Source: Monomorium pharaonis (lineage: Eukaryota; Arthropoda; Insecta; Hymenoptera; Formicidae). Taken from it: a stretch of 64,000 bases of DNA. This document shows, piece by piece, positions 1 to 14,800 of this stretch. The stretch spans positions 22,462,774 to 22,526,773 of the forward strand of contig NC_050468.1 of assembly GCF_013373865.1 (NCBI RefSeq), written 5' to 3'. How positions within the stretch are numbered: position 1 is the first letter of the stretch; each line of letters begins with the position of its first letter. The translations under genes were made by a program, and so were the position numbers. Below the pieces are notes generated by a model that did no database searches, was not told the origin of the DNA, and saw only the letters and a list, made by a program, of their open reading frames with translations.

Positions 1-3000
1 AAAGTTTAAATCTATTAATTATTTAAAATATATGCCACAAAAATAACATAAGTTGCATCACGAAAGATTAAACGATTAAAAAATTAGAATAATTAAAAGA
101 TTAGAAAAGTTTCGAGAAACTGTTTTATAAGTTTATTTTTAAGATTTTTTAAATCCATTTAAATTCTATCCAAATATCTAGGCATCCTTGAAAGATTGTG
201 CAGAAAGATTGTTTGCACAATCATTAAAAGACACTTGCGAAATAGAAAATCAAAATACAAAGTTGCAAATCAATAAAAATCTCTAAAACTGTCGTGCTGG
301 ACGCAATCTTCTTTTATTTGCAAAACAGATTTTATTGAAAACAAAAGAGATACGTAATATTTTTGCATATATGTGATTGAAAACTCTACTTGTATACCCT
401 ATTCTGAGTGCCGTATGCTAATAAAATGAGATGCAAACAGAAAATATATTTGAACTAGAAAATTGATATTAAAATAAAAATATGTTGTTCGGTTAAAAAA
501 AGCAAATAAATTCAAGAAATAAAAAAGTATGCATACAAAATCAATAAATATTATAAAGATATAATTTATAATTATGACCAAGCTTTTATTTTAATCTGCA
601 AAATTTTTTTTAATACACAATTTTATCTTTTTCTACCATATTAAGACAAAAAGTGAAAATATAAACAAAAAAATTTCGACTAATAAAAGAATCACTTAAC
701 AACAAACTTGATTGTGACAGTATATTAATTTTAAAAAGTATAACAAAAAATATTGTTTGTATTTATTATATAAAATAAATTTAAACAATTTATTACACTT
801 ACAGCAATTACTCGTCACAAGAAATATTTATGTGCAAAACATTCAATATCAAAGTAAGCAGGATCAAACTGAAGACTCTTTACAAGCTGATTATGACCAT
901 ATAAGCTGCAATCTATGATGATGAGGTGCCATCAAAGGCAACCTTCTGTCATCAAATAAGTCGTTCTTATATTGCCTTACAGCTGATACTTTATAAACAA
1001 CTTTTTTATAAAAATGTTTTAAAAAATATACTATTTTAAAAAAATGTAATTTCAAAAATTTTGATCAACAATTTAATTGACTAATCACAAAGTTCTAGTC
1101 CTCTTTTGGTTATTTCAAAAGTCATATAGAAGAATAACAAATTAATTTATATATTTCAAACATACATTGAAATATACGCATACAAATTTTAATTTAACGT
1201 TTCACCATTTATCCCATAATAAAAAAATAAGAATATAATATTTAAATATTGGATTATTTTTTAGTTAAATATTTTCAATATGCGACTTATGCTTAATTCT
1301 CCTGCTATAAAATAAAAACAAGTTCATGTTAAATCCGCTCTTGACAAAACTATTATTCTCAGCTTAAAGCTTTAGCTTGACGGTCATTATAATGTATATA
1401 ATTGTTGCAAGCATTTATATAAAAGATTATTCATTTCATCTTCTTGACGAGACGTTTGCTCAAGCCTATGAAGAATAAGATTACGGAGTGCAGGTTGCAG
1501 GGTTTAAAAGCGCCGTTTGCTGTGCGGAAATATATTTATGTCTGGTACCAGAAGGATAGGAGAGGATGTAAAACGCGATAAAAGAAGAGATGGAGGAATA
1601 GGGATAGGAAAAGGCGGGACCATAGCGAAAGAAAGGCAAAGAGGAGGAAAAGGGAGCCGGCTTGATGCAGCTGGCCGCGAAAAAGCGTCCGTCGTTCGCT
1701 GGAGCGAGATCCGCTTTGAGGGAAAAGGAAAATAAAGCAAAATAGCGTGTACCAACGACTACCGTTCTTCCACCATTTTCCGGTTCTACCCGTGCCGTTC
1801 TTCAGCGTCCGCAAGTGGCCAGCTGGCCGTCTACGTTACTTCATTACCCAACAGAAGAGGAAAGCGCTCCGCGCGAAATAGTAGTTCGCTAATTAAATTT
1901 TTCTTATTTGTACCCGCAACTGTAACGTCCTTCTGATCCAACACTCTTATCGAGAGTGTCGAATAGCCGCCCGAAGGAAACACTTTGTCTAGCGTTTTAT
2001 TTATCTTTAACCGATAATACTTTCAATGGAAATTCTTTTGATTTGCTTTTTACCTTAATTTTTATGTCAAGACTATTATTGGATCGCGTATTGCTTTATT
2101 ATCTTACGTTAAACGGAATCAAATGATCAAAGATGTAACATCTCGAAGTTAAAAAAAAGAGAATAAAGAATTTTTATCGTAATAAATAAAACGAAAGGGA
2201 GAGTAAGAGCGTTCGATTGGATCTCGAACTACTAACCGCGAAACTAAGAGAAAAACGACTACGAGAGTACCTTAGAGAAAATAGACGACCAAGATTTATC
2301 GCGCTACGGCGAACTTTTTCCCCCTTTTTCTCAATCGGGTGAATCGATCGGTAACGCCCGTCCGCTATTGGGAAGCATAATGCGATTTCACAACAGCAGA
2401 AATAAAAGGCCTTGAAAACATCGTGAAGCAAGATCGAGATCTTTCCTGTCGCGGCGGCCGAAATCATTACAAAATGCACGTGATCTCCCCTCTTCCCTCA
2501 ATCAATCCGGGTGAAACTCTCACGAGGCGAATGATGTGCATCAATGCAGAATCTTGCTGTCGGAAAAGCTCTAATGTTGAAAACCAATGAACTTTCAATT
2601 CAATTTCAATTTTCCGCAAGCGCCTTACGAAACTTTCTACAGATTACATCAGTGATATGAAATCGGAATTTTCCTCCGATCGCTGGCGTGCTTACCCGTC
2701 GCACAATAATCGCTCACATATCTCTCTCTTTCTCTCTCTCTCTCTCTGTCTTGTTCAAAACAAGAAAGACAGGAGGTAGCCGAGAAGACAGAGAGGCTAA
2801 GAAGCCAGCATCTCGCCTCTCGGGTTTATTTCTGGCTGTCCCGAGGACGACGTCACGAGCCGACCAGAATAGCGTGCATCTACGTCATGCCTGGGTAACC
2901 CCTGCGGCAAATTTCGGAGACAGACGACAAGGTAGCAGACGAGACGAGCAGCACACGAAGGCGTCAGCTGTTCGACCTGTCTCTCGTAGACTTGCAACGC

Positions 3001-5439
3001 GAGCACCGCGTGAACTGTGAACATCATCTGATCCCGGCACGTATCAATGCTAAACTGGTCACGAAATTCTCCCTAAAATAGCTAACAAACCTCACACGAT
3101 GAATTGCGCTAAGCAAAAATGAATAATAATACCATTCAATTATGTAAATTCGAAATCATCTATCATAATAAACGGGACGCGATAAACACGGTTCACCGCT
3201 TTTAATTAACGTTCTGCAATGTTTCGTCAGTACACATTCAAATCGCAAATCGACTTGATGCCGTATGAAGATTATTTCTCGACAGTAGAGCTCATTCGTA
3301 TTCCGTTAACCAGACGCCGGTACCGAACGGTGGTTCGTCGTCTCGTTACGTTACGAACGCAAGACGAAGGAAACGGAAGAGAAGATGCGCGCAGAACGAG
3401 GACGGGAAATGGGAAGACGATGAAGATGGGCAACGGGATAAGAGAGAGAGAGAGCAGTGGCATGTCTAGGGTACTTTTCTAGGTGCGCGAGCGCAGGCGT
3501 TATTCAATTAACGGAGGTTACGCCGCTCGTAGTTTCTACCTTCATTACCTAAACTTCGTCTGCTTCTGGTTTTCCTGATTTCCATCTAGAGGACGGTACG
3601 TCCTTTAAAATATCCGCGCAAATATGTTACATTTAAAAAATCATAAAATGAAAGCAAATAAATCGCATATCCTAATCTAATGACAAATATTTAAGGTCCG
3701 ATTTTTCATTAACTGGTTAATTTGGGATTTTATCTGATTAGATTTAATCTGACGTTTCACCCAATAGATTTCATCCATTTCAATCAAACATTTTATCAAT
3801 ATTCTTTTGTTGTTTATCGCTAGAACTGCTTTAAAGTTTTGATTTACGACACATATAAAATTAAACAGAATATATAATGAAATCAATTTTCATGAACAAG
3901 AGACTATTAAAACTGAAAACTAGAAATATTTTACAAAGTATAGGATAAACTCGAATATGATGACCATAGTTTTTTAAGATGCAAAATACATACTTTTATT
4001 TTTATTATTTTTTAATAGTTCGATATATTACTTTTCTGAAGCTTAAAGCATGTAACACTATCAACATTAAAAAGAAAATACTTAATAAAAATTTTATATT
4101 ATTAAAATATTAAAACATAAACATTGGCCATCTTTCACAACTTTTAGTGAGAAGATAACCATAATATTATAAGTTCGCCACATATATGTACTTTATGTAT
4201 TAAAAAAAATTATTTATTTAAAAAATAGAAAAAGAAAGAAAAAATATAATCACACATTACAATTTACATGCCTTTATTATGTATTTAACATTAATTATGC
4301 TCAACTATAATTTATTCGATGTGGCAATTTTTAACAAACACATGAAAGACTTTGCAGGCAATCAAAAGTAAAAACGTGTTATAATATCCACAATATTGTT
4401 ATTTCGAATAATATACGCACATAAACTAAATATCAACTATAGTAATTATCTTTAAAAGTAATTACAAGAACACTATTTAGAACATTATTTAGCCAATATT
4501 GGAGAAATTATAGCCATTTGCCATTTTCTCCGTATGGACATCTTACCCTAATGTATGTACGTTAATAGAATTTCGTTTAATTCTTAAACTGTTGAATCTA
4601 TTGTATGGAAATTTCTCGACCTTCGACAAAAACGGTACACTAGACTAACCAGTTTGAAGTAGTGCCAAACGTTAATTTACGTAACACTGACTTAGATTCA
4701 TTCCGAGCAACGAGTAAAATAAGAGAAAATTAAACCCGGAGGACCTTGACTGTGAAATATTAACACATTTCAAATAGTGCTCACATACACAATTTCTTTA
4801 TCGAAAAATCTAATTTGCTTTAACAGTCTGACGAAAGAACCATTAATAAAAGGCAAGATGTTTCCAATGTGTATGCCATGCCGAAGGCGCGAAACAATAA
4901 ACGTGCATTCCTACGGCCAGCTGTTCTCCAATTAATCCGCTAATTCGACATTCGGAATGGCACGTCCCGGTATCGTAACGAATTCCACCAAGCCTAACGT
5001 GACCTTGCATGTAAATCATGCAGATTGCATTCAAGCATAGAAATCGAGACAGAAGTCGCATAACAACATCCGCCGCATGCTTGCGCTGCAGCTGAATTCA
5101 GCGTATTGTGGAATCTCGTAAATCTCTATTGCGAAACGGTCAACGAGTTCCACACGAGGCACACAATCATTTCATTATCACCACACAAGAGGCGTTTCGA
5201 CACTTTGCTGTACCAAACACGCGAAATTTTCCGGTTGTTCAGCCGGATCGGGATTGACTATCATATCAATCAAAGTACCGTTGGCGCACATCGAATAACG
5301 TCACGTAGCAATAAATCAATTCACGAAATTATTAAATTTTTTCCCAAAATATTTTACGTTACTAAATCAACTGTGTATGTAATTTTTTTTATTATTTTAT
5401 AAGTCTATGTCACCCTCATGTCAATAATATTATTAATGC
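1..5439. other. Non-coding: AT-rich DNA with unique islands
   Basis: AT-rich at 1-1490, 2030-2160 and 3610-4840. Islands with more GC and CpG at about 1490-2000, 2190-3600 and 4840-5300 contain no convincing exon. Confidence 0.6.
2718..2748. repeat. (TC)n microsatellite
   Basis: Short TC tract within a unique island. Confidence 0.9.
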
Positions 5440-5449
5440 TTTTGTTTGA
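5440..5449. repeat. Target-site duplication, left
   Basis: TTTTGTTTGA, identical to 6841-6850. Confidence 0.8.
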
Positions 5450-6840
5450 TGTAGCTAAAGCTAGCAGTCAACCGTCGAGCAGCCAGGGCCAAACGTCATA
5501 TAGGACAGGGGACACCATTCAATCAGACGTTAAAAATTCCCTGGTTATGAGATCTTCATTCGCGATCGTTATTAAATGTTTAGTGGTTTTTCTAATTGTT
5601 AATTACGTTAATCAGATAAATACAAAAAACGCTGTCTTCAAATTTCTACGAAAATATTTTTTTATGTCTAGAACGACTTAATTAACCGTATATGAGAAAT
5701 TTTTATGAAAATGCATTTTTGCAAAACATAGTTGATTGCCAGAATAATGCAGCGATTTTTTTTGTAAAGTACATTACCACTTTTTGCCGCACCCAGAGCC
5801 GACGACAAAGACGTAGCGGTTTCACGGCTCAAAACGATAAAAATTAATTTAAAAAATATTTATAACAATTAGGAAAATGCACGTCCTCCCGTGAATGATC
5901 GATCAGTCGATTGTACGTTACGGAAAGATATTTCCAGCCAAATTTGGAGAAAATCGTACCATGCGTTTAGGCGTGAGACGCAAAAAACGATACAAATTAA
6001 TTTTTTAAATATTTATAACAATTAGAGAAATGCACGTCCTCTCGCGAATGATCGATCAGTCGATTGTACGTTACGGAAAGATATTTTCAGCCAAATTTGG
6101 AGGAAATCGTACCATGCGTTTAGGCGTGAGGCGCATAAAACGATACAAATTAATTTTTTAAATATTTATAACAATTAGAGAAATGCACGTCCTCTCGCAA
6201 ATGATCGATCAGTCGATTGTACGTTACGGAAAGATATTTTCAGCCAAATTTGGAGGAAATCGTACCATGCGTTTAGGTGTGAGGCGCATAAAACGATACA
6301 AATTAATTTTTTAAATATTTATAACAATTAGAGAAATGCACGTCCTCTCGCGAATGATCGATCAGTCGATTGTGCGTTACGGAAAGATATTTTCAGCCAA
6401 ATTTGGAGGAAATCGTACCATGCGTTTAGGCGTGAGGCGCATAAAACGATACAAATTAATTTTTTAAATATTTATAACAATTAGGGAAATGCACGTCCTC
6501 TCGCGAATGATCGATCAGTCGATTGTACGTTACGGAAAGATATTTTCAGCCAAATTTGGAGGAAATCGTACCATGCATTTAGGCGTGAGGCGCGGAAAAC
6601 AATAAAAATTAGTTTAAAAAATTTATAACAATTAGTAAATTACAAGTCTTGTCGCAAATGATCGATTATATATTATAATGACTAAACTCTATGCAAATTT
6701 TTCAAAGTTTGTTAAAAATTTCATAACCAAGGAATTTTTAACGTTTGATTGAATGGTGCCCCCTGGAAACGCCTATATGACGTTCGGCCCTGGCCGCTTG
6801 ACGTTTGGCTGCTGCCTTTGGCTGTTAGTTTCAGCTACAT
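5450..6840. mobile_element. Foldback-like non-autonomous DNA transposon
   Basis: Imperfect terminal inverted repeats (left about 5450-5553, right about 6718-6840; the right arm carries a roughly 19-bp insertion relative to the left) enclose a tandem array. The element is bounded by identical 10-bp direct repeats TTTTGTTTGA (5440-5449 and 6841-6850), the expected footprint of insertion. Long TIRs plus a 9-10 bp duplication resemble Mutator-like or FB-type foldback elements; superfamily not proven. It carries no transposase. Confidence 0.82.
5823..6667. repeat. 153-bp tandem array inside the foldback-like element
   Basis: The anchor GCACGTCCT recurs at 5879, 6032, 6185, 6338 and 6491, an exact 153-bp period; a degenerate partial copy closes the array near 6650. 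Units 2-5 are nearly identical, the first and last more diverged, as in arrays homogenised from the middle. Each unit holds the palindrome-rich ATGATCGATCAGTCGATTG. Confidence 0.95.
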
Positions 6841-6850
6841 TTTTGTTTGA
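6841..6850. repeat. Target-site duplication, right
   Basis: TTTTGTTTGA, identical to 5440-5449. Confidence 0.8.
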
Positions 6851-8142
6851 CTGTCACATTCGCATTTGACCTGTGACATGTATTCTACCTCTTATGTGAA
6901 ATGAGAAATTTTAAATTAAGAAGAAAACGCAAATCAATTAAAGAATTGAATTTAAAATAATATAATATACAATTTAGAAAAATTTACCCTTTGAACTCCT
7001 CGACGTCTCTTGACTCAGATTTACTGGCATTATTTTTCGTTGCATTATGTACATAATGGTCCACAAAACAGATATCACCGGCGCCCACATATCGTAAATG
7101 TCACACACCGCGTGATTCAATACACGCTTCTATATTCCGCAATTATAGCGAAACAGTTTTTTCATAGTTATCCAAACACTATGTCGTTCAAAGTTAAATA
7201 TAAAGCAATGTAAACGCTTTCTAAATTTTTAAATAATTAAAAAGTTCAAATGAAAACAATTCAAAAAACTCCACAATATGTGAAAAAGAGACTGTTACTC
7301 TAAAACTCAAGCCTAACAGAAATAATCGAGATCAGTGATCGTGATGTATAAATAGATAACCAGACACGTCACTTTAGAAAGAATATCAGTATAAAATATT
7401 ATATGTCACATTTGAAAAGTTAAACACATGTATATAAAAATAGCATCATCAAAGTGTTGTCAATAAAACTTTCTACAATAAATTCAACTAAATACCCTGT
7501 GAATGAGATAGAGCCAAATAAAAGATTTTTTTTTCTAAAACAAACACTCTTTAAAAAAAGCCAGCAAAGATATTTAATATTATATCATCACAATATCACT
7601 CCAATACAATAAAATCAATCAATCACGAAAGTGATAAGTCATTTTTCACCTTAATTTTTAAATCAAAATTCCACGCAATAATGCTGCGATATATGTCTAT
7701 ACATTCTCAAAATTAACAACAATTTTGGCGATGACCCAGCCGACTCGTACTTATTTGTCGTGCTTATAACACGTGGCGTTTAATGACACGTGACACAGAG
7801 ATTACGCGAGCCCCGCCGATGCCCCGCGTCGCGAATGTTGACGAAGATGAGTCGCTCTTTCTTCGCATTCGTCAAAGCGAATCTCTACAGGCAGATCAAA
7901 GGATTTTCGCTGTTAAATATGGGATATTCGCAAAAAAGCAAAAAAATCAACGGTCGTCCCGTTAGCGACAAGCGTGGGCACGCTTCGAAATTCGACTGCT
8001 GCATCTTATCCTAAATTTAGTCTTGCCGGCTGCGCCCTAGAAAGATCTACATGAGTGTGTACAAACTTGTATGTATATATATTTGTATGTGAGTATGTGA
8101 CTTTAATGACGTCTCGCGATGTCGGGCGATGTGTGAAAAGGA
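6851..8142. other. Non-coding: AT-rich, island near 7720-8150
   Basis: Nothing supportable beyond composition. Confidence 0.5.
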
Positions 8143-8682
8143 AATCGACGTCTGCACTAGGATTGTGTAACTTTACTAACTCGCTATAGTATATTAATTT
8201 ACGAATTTAGAGACACTCTGTATATATTATTTAAGTGCTTCAATCATTCAAACTTCGTTAAAATATTATTCTATTCTATCATTCTGTAAATACATAAAGA
8301 TAATTGAAAAAATATCATCTGTTCTTGTATACTTAACCAAATAGAGGCGATTAAGTGTCTTAAATGATTAAATGATTGAAGCACTTAAATAATATACAAA
8401 GTATCTTGAAATTCACGAATCAATATACTACAGCAAGAAATATTAAGTAAAATAGTTGTAAATTGGGATTTCAAGCAATAGTTTTGAATTTTCTCGCTGT
8501 AATATTTTGATTCGCAAATTTGCTACTCGATATTAGAAATATGTTTATCAATAAAGAAATGTATTGTAATTTAACTTTATGTTTACAGGTTTTATTAGAA
8601 ATTTTAATAATGATAAGCACACAAAATGTTATCTACATACGCGAGTTAGTAAAGTTACACAATCCTAGTGCAAACGTCGATT
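8143..8682. mobile_element. Nested inverted-repeat element (MITE-like)
   Basis: Outer arms of about 42 bp beginning AATCGACG and containing GCACTAGGATTGTGTAAC pair across 540 bp. A second inverted pair (about 8225-8255 and 8370-8400, around AGTGCTTCAATCATT) lies within. No clear target duplication. Confidence 0.65.
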
Positions 8683-11600
8683 ACTATGTAGTAACATTAA
8701 AAAGACATAATTCCACTTATAATTTTATATAGCATATATCTAACATAAATTTAACATAAATTTTAAAGTTTTAAGGAATTTTAGGATTCCTAAAATCAAA
8801 AAATATTTTTCAACATCATGTAAAACGTTTAAAGAGACAGATATAGAATGTGTTTCTATTTAAAAAATATGTATGTTTATCTTAAAAAGTAGGATACAAA
8901 ATTACATTAAAAAAAATATATTGTTATACATTAAGCACATTTTTCTCAAAACTTTTTTCAAAGTTATAATAAATAAATATATGGTTTCCAATCAATTTGA
9001 AATTTTAAAGCAATTTATGTATAACCTTCAATACTCTCTCGGAGTATAAAGATTTTTTCGATTTTAATTTTTCTTTAAGTTTGAATTTTTTTAATGTTTT
9101 CGGAAAAGCGTAATTTTCAAATGCAAATATACAGTTTTGCAAAAATAAAATCTTTTTAAAACAAAGTGTTACATGATGTTAAAAAATATCCTTTTTTTTA
9201 TTTGCTAGGAATTCCTATGACCCTTTCACATACTATACATTTTACATACATTCTCTACGTATATTCTCATTCTTCAAATACTTTCTCGTATTAGCATAAG
9301 ATTATAAATAAAATTCTATTTTAAATTCTGACGCGAATAGATTATCTAAAGTGGGCAAATTTTTCTGTTTTATAAGTATTTAATCTCTTTACAATAATAA
9401 GCAATCACGAAATTAAAACAAAAACATTGAGCTTGTATAAAATTTAATACAGTAACATTGTATGAATGCGTATAGCGAGTGTGTAACAAACGAATAGTAT
9501 GATCGATACGCGGATACCACGTGGCGCAGCAATACTCGGTGGTACTACGGTCCCGAGATGCGGACTATACTATCGATACTAATTGGCAACCACGACTAGT
9601 GTTCAGTGCCAAATGTATCGAAACCATTATAACCCGGTAATGGTAGTAGAGACCAATAATAATTGGGGCGATATGCGACTGACCGAACGAACACGGCGCG
9701 ATGTGATGAGAAAGTTCGCCGTAACGAGTGTAACAGAATCGATCATAACCGATATTTCAATTGATCAAATTAACAATACACGAATAATGTGTGACGCAAA
9801 TAATAACAAGCATAATTCATAGGATGGAGCAAAATAATTTACAGCACGTTTAGAATGTAATTCGCGCTTTGATTACAAACGCGTGTGATGCGTATGGGCA
9901 AATAATGGGACTAATAGCAATATGTACCGATATCGAGGCACAATGGCGAATTATCCTTCCGTTGCTATACTGTACTAATCGGTTGCCGTCGAATGCGAAA
10001 ACCGGACAAGTCGCGCGCACGTACGGGCATACATTATTCCGCCACGTGCACAATTAGATTCACCGTCGAGGCACACATCACGAATAATGCTTGCGACACG
10101 AATAATTCTATTGATTTCGCCGTACCCTTCGCCTTGATATTAATCGATATGATCCCCTCCGCAAATGCGCCATCCATTAGCGATCGAATTCTCGCACAAC
10201 GTTCTATCTGTATACACATTCGCCATTCAGAATTTCGTTCAAGAAAACATTCAGAATGCGTTCAACATCGATCTTGACAAGCCTCGAACCTACATTACGA
10301 ACCACTTGAAAATAAGAGATACATATTTTTAGCGCGTGTTTTGTGCGAGACACATAGAAGAATATTGTTTTCTTATATACATAAAAAATTAGGGTAACTT
10401 GTAACCAGGAAGCGCAATTAAATAAAAAACATTCCAGGCTTATCTGGATTATCTCCCGTAACCACTTAACTAACTTCTCACATTCTGTTGATGTTATTAA
10501 TCCATTTCCGCGATGCACCAGAATACGACTGATCCGTACAAGAGCATCGACCCGCTTACTCGCAAAACCTCAATAGAGAGTCCGCATTTTCAATCACCAA
10601 CCCCAACCTCTTTCTTCAGTCATTTTGCAGTTCGATCAAGAGGAGTCTTGCCAAGAATTCTACCCGATAATGCCGGGACATGAAAAACCCTTCCGCCCAA
10701 CACAGCAATGGTGCCTTTCAACTTCGCATCTAGTTTGTCGACCTTTTCACGTGCGTCGACATTGTGAGTACATTTCTCTTTCAGTCTACTGCTTTATTAA
10801 ATTCGGCACGATAGTATAATTCGTTATTGCATATACGCGGATACACAAGTCATTACTGTTCGAGCCAACTTTTTCTACTAATTATGCCAATCTGATCGAT
10901 AAATCGAAATTCTATTCGTTACACATTTCCTTTCAAGTGATACAAAAAGTGGTTCTCATTTCAAATAAAAATGTAGGTACTTGAAACATCAAACTATAAT
11001 TTCTAACGTTATTTTTGCATACAAATCAATAACAGACAATATAATAAAAAATAACTTTAGTACGCAAATCTCTTCTAGATAACAGAGAAACATTTTTCAA
11101 TCCTGTACATTAATAAAGCGCTCAATATCGAGAGCTACACTTTTAAATTTCATCTACTCTTCTTAACTTTAAATTATATCAGAGTATATAACATACTATG
11201 GAACTGTTCAAAACGCATTTCGATCGTAATTATTCAATTATTCCCTAGATTTTTATAATACTTTCTATAAAACGGAGTAATTCTGATTGGAATAATTCAG
11301 AATAATTCCTACTGTATATCATTCCAAATCATTGAGTTAATTGTTACGTAAGCCCGGTTTGCAGCACAAAACTGAAGTCGAAACAAAATCGCAGCTGTGC
11401 GCGCTTAATCGCGCCGCATCCGCCCGAGATTAACACCGCGAGCGAAGCAAACGCGCAGAAAGCGAAGTGGAAAGGGATAGGAAGTTATGAAAGGCGGAAC
11501 AACGCGCATACTTGCTGGCTTGAACGAACATTAACGAGGTCGGTTAACCCCGATGCACGATGGCCTGACGGTAGAAACCAATGCGATGAAATATCTACGA

Positions 11601-14600
11601 ACTTCGCGCGCAGGAAGCACCGGCGAGAATTGTTTCGGCAAAACTTACACAAGCGCCCCGGTATACAGGTGCACCTGCGAATAGGTGTATTCCTAGAATT
11701 GCTCAGAATCGACGCACGAAATCCGATCCTAATATATTTCTTGCCCGACGTCGCGTTCGCGTTTATTTTAGCACCGCAAATTACTCCGAGACCCATGAGA
11801 TCGATGCATCACCCATTACGAAAACTTCTTAATTGGATTTTAATTGAGAACGATCGAAATTCGTTCCGACGCGACAACTTTAGCCTCGATGGATTCGTAC
11901 CGAGAACTCGAGCCGTTCGGTTGATTTCCAATTCAAGGAGATTTGATTTTAGAATTAATATCGTATTGTAAATTCGTAAAAATTGTAAGGGGATTAATTG
12001 CGTTAGCAAAGTTTCGATGCTGAACGTGGATAGAATTTCGTACGGCTCTTTTTGTGACAGACTTGTACTTTACGAATGGATGAGATAGATGTTAACGAGG
12101 ATAACGGGGACACGTATTTAATTTAACGTCTGCGAGGAATCTCGCTGAAATGTCTATTTTCTTTGACGGGTTCAGAATAGAACCCAGCACTCTCGATCGA
12201 CGATGTCGCTGAGAACAATGGTGACGGGTGTCGTCACGGGCTGAATATAACTGAGTACCAAGCTATAGATGGTTATAAGCAACCGTTGTTTGTAACAACA
12301 GAGTTTTGCAGTGCTTTATTATAAAGCTCGCCGAATTATACTATCGTCGTACGATGAAAATACAGAAACTGAAATCATTGTTGGAAGCATTGCAGGGAGC
12401 TCCGTATAAGCTCTTACAAGTATTAATGATTCATACGTAGTATGTAGTAATGGAAGTAATAAAGTCTCTTTCGTTGCCGTCTAGCATTGCCGTCTATTAT
12501 ATTTTACGTTATTTGATAGTGTCGAATAAATTTATTCTTAATATTTCACACCATTGGACTAAAAATGACTAAGCTAAAACGTCTCGTGATTATTATTAAA
12601 AAAATTAATTAGTTTGTTTTTTTCTCCCCCATGCTCGTGTTATGTGACCTTTGTTCGTAAGTGTGACCTTTCTTCGTGAGAAAAACAAGCACAAAATATT
12701 ATATAAATTTATTCTGTTACGTCGCTGATAATTTTTTCCTCCCAAAATGATTTTATTATCTGCGGAACGTTGATTTCACCATGTGTGATTGCTCGAGAAA
12801 TATCTCAAAATATCCAATAATCGTGAAATTTAATTAATGTGCAATCGATGATCACCATTAATCACGAATATAAATCCTGAAAATATTTTGTATTTGTTAA
12901 AACTGTTCATTGTTAAAATTTTTGTGTTAAATTTTTTATATATCCAAACAATAATTTAACATAATATAATTGCATTATTTGAATTTTTATGTTAAATTAA
13001 TATTCAACATTTCTTGATTAAAACAATACAATTTATTTAAAAAAAAAACAAATAATATAAAATAATATAACTTTAAAATGTAAATTCTAAATGAATAAAA
13101 TGTATGTATGTTAAAATATTATATATAAATAACACATTATAAATATTAATTTTACTAAAGAAATATGTTTCCACAATCTGTTTCGAATTGTATCGTAATT
13201 ATATCAGTGTTACATTTTTTGTGTTAATTTTTTACATTATATTTCACACAAAATTATATTTTAACATTTATTCATCTTGTAAAATTTTTTTTTAACAGAA
13301 AAATGTAAATGGACCGTTCAAAGCATGCATTATATATTAAATTTGACACAAATGTTTTAACCGCGTACGGAATAACAGAAGCAAAGTTTATAATCAAAAG
13401 TTTCAAGAATATGTGAATTTTGAAACAGAACTACTATCAAGTAACACATCGTATATCGTTTTATCATACAACAATATTTATAATGCTTCGCGGGAGCATT
13501 ATCGTAGCAAACAGCTGCAGCAAAAGCGTTCGACTGAGCATCGTGCAGTCTCCAAGACTCCACACGGAAATATGCAAGCTGAAAGTAATAAACTTTTTCC
13601 CGGACACGCAAGATTGCGCCGTAAAGTACGACGGGCAATAACTATAGACAAACCGGGCCATCGAAACACGCCTACACACCACGCCTACCATCCCCTGTAC
13701 GTATAACGGTACATAGGTAAATATCTAAGCTCCTGTAAAACACGGCGGGCACATCTCTGCTCTGGGAAGAGTGTGCATATATGCGCTCTCGCCCCACTTC
13801 CCATTCATTGCTCTCATTATCAGACACGTCATCTCCTCTTTCGTCCTTCACTGCCGCGTCTTCTATCATACGGGAGAGTGTGTATCTGCGCATATATATA
13901 CGAAGGTAAAGTAATAACACATTGTGTAAGAACAAAGGGCCGGCACATAGGACGCCCATGGTCTCCGCGATATTTCCCGATATTTCAGACACAACAGTCG
14001 AATTCGAATTTGAATCGCTCGAAGTCACTCTGCGACCTCATTTCGCAAATTTATCGAAAATTGCAAATATTTATCTTTTGTCACAGGAAAAATATATTCC
14101 TTCGAACATACGGTAATATTAGAATCACAATTTTTTTTAACTTCCTGGAGCTGGCATTGTCTTATTGTTATTAAATTTTATTAATTTTCCTCAAAAATCT
14201 TATAAGAATCTATCAATATTATTTTATTTTGATTTTTGTCGACGCCTCTAGTCTCTTTGATGATATTCAGTAATAAATACTATATACAGTTCCACTTTTA
14301 AGTATAACTAAACTGAAAAAGTCCAAAATTTACTGATTTATATACTTCTGTGTAGAAAGTAAACGTTGTAAATATTGCCGCTAAAAAATTAATGTTTAGA
14401 TTTAAAAAATTCTACAGAGTATATATGTCAAATTTTTAATTTCAAATAACATATATAGTCTAAATCATTCGTTAAATCCAACTAATTTCATATCTACCGC
14501 AAAGTGGATGATTACTTTAACGCAACTAATTAATAACAATTCACGTACAATTATTGTAACAATAAAAATGCAAGCTAAATTTTGTAATTCATTAACGCGT

Positions 14601-14770
14601 TCTCTTTATTTTTAATCCGTATGTGTCGGGATAAAGTGTATAATATAACAGCTAGCCTGAAACAACATACACAATACGATACCCAATTAGTCGATAACGG
14701 AGTGAAAGATCACATGCAGTCGTATACTATACGTGAATGCCTGCACAGTGTAGTATATGTAGCAAGTAAA

Positions 14771-14800
14771 TATATAAAGCCCGCAGGTTGTCGGGCTGAG
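14771..14800 (+). promoter_or_regulatory. TATA-like box with adjacent hairpin
   Basis: TATATAAAG followed by AGCCCG...CGGGCT. No initiator or ORF follows, so this is weak. Confidence 0.2.

Noticed and set aside
5823..6667. CRISPR-like regular repeats
   Set aside because: Adjacent 153-bp tandem units without spacers, inside a transposon in eukaryotic DNA.
12890..13320. Possible MITE with GTTAAAA/TTTTAAC-rich ends
   Set aside because: Only AT-rich partial matches; no consistent arms or target duplication could be aligned.
13672..14028. 118-codon minus-strand frame
   Set aside because: No homology recognised, overlapped by equally long frames on the other strand; treated as chance.
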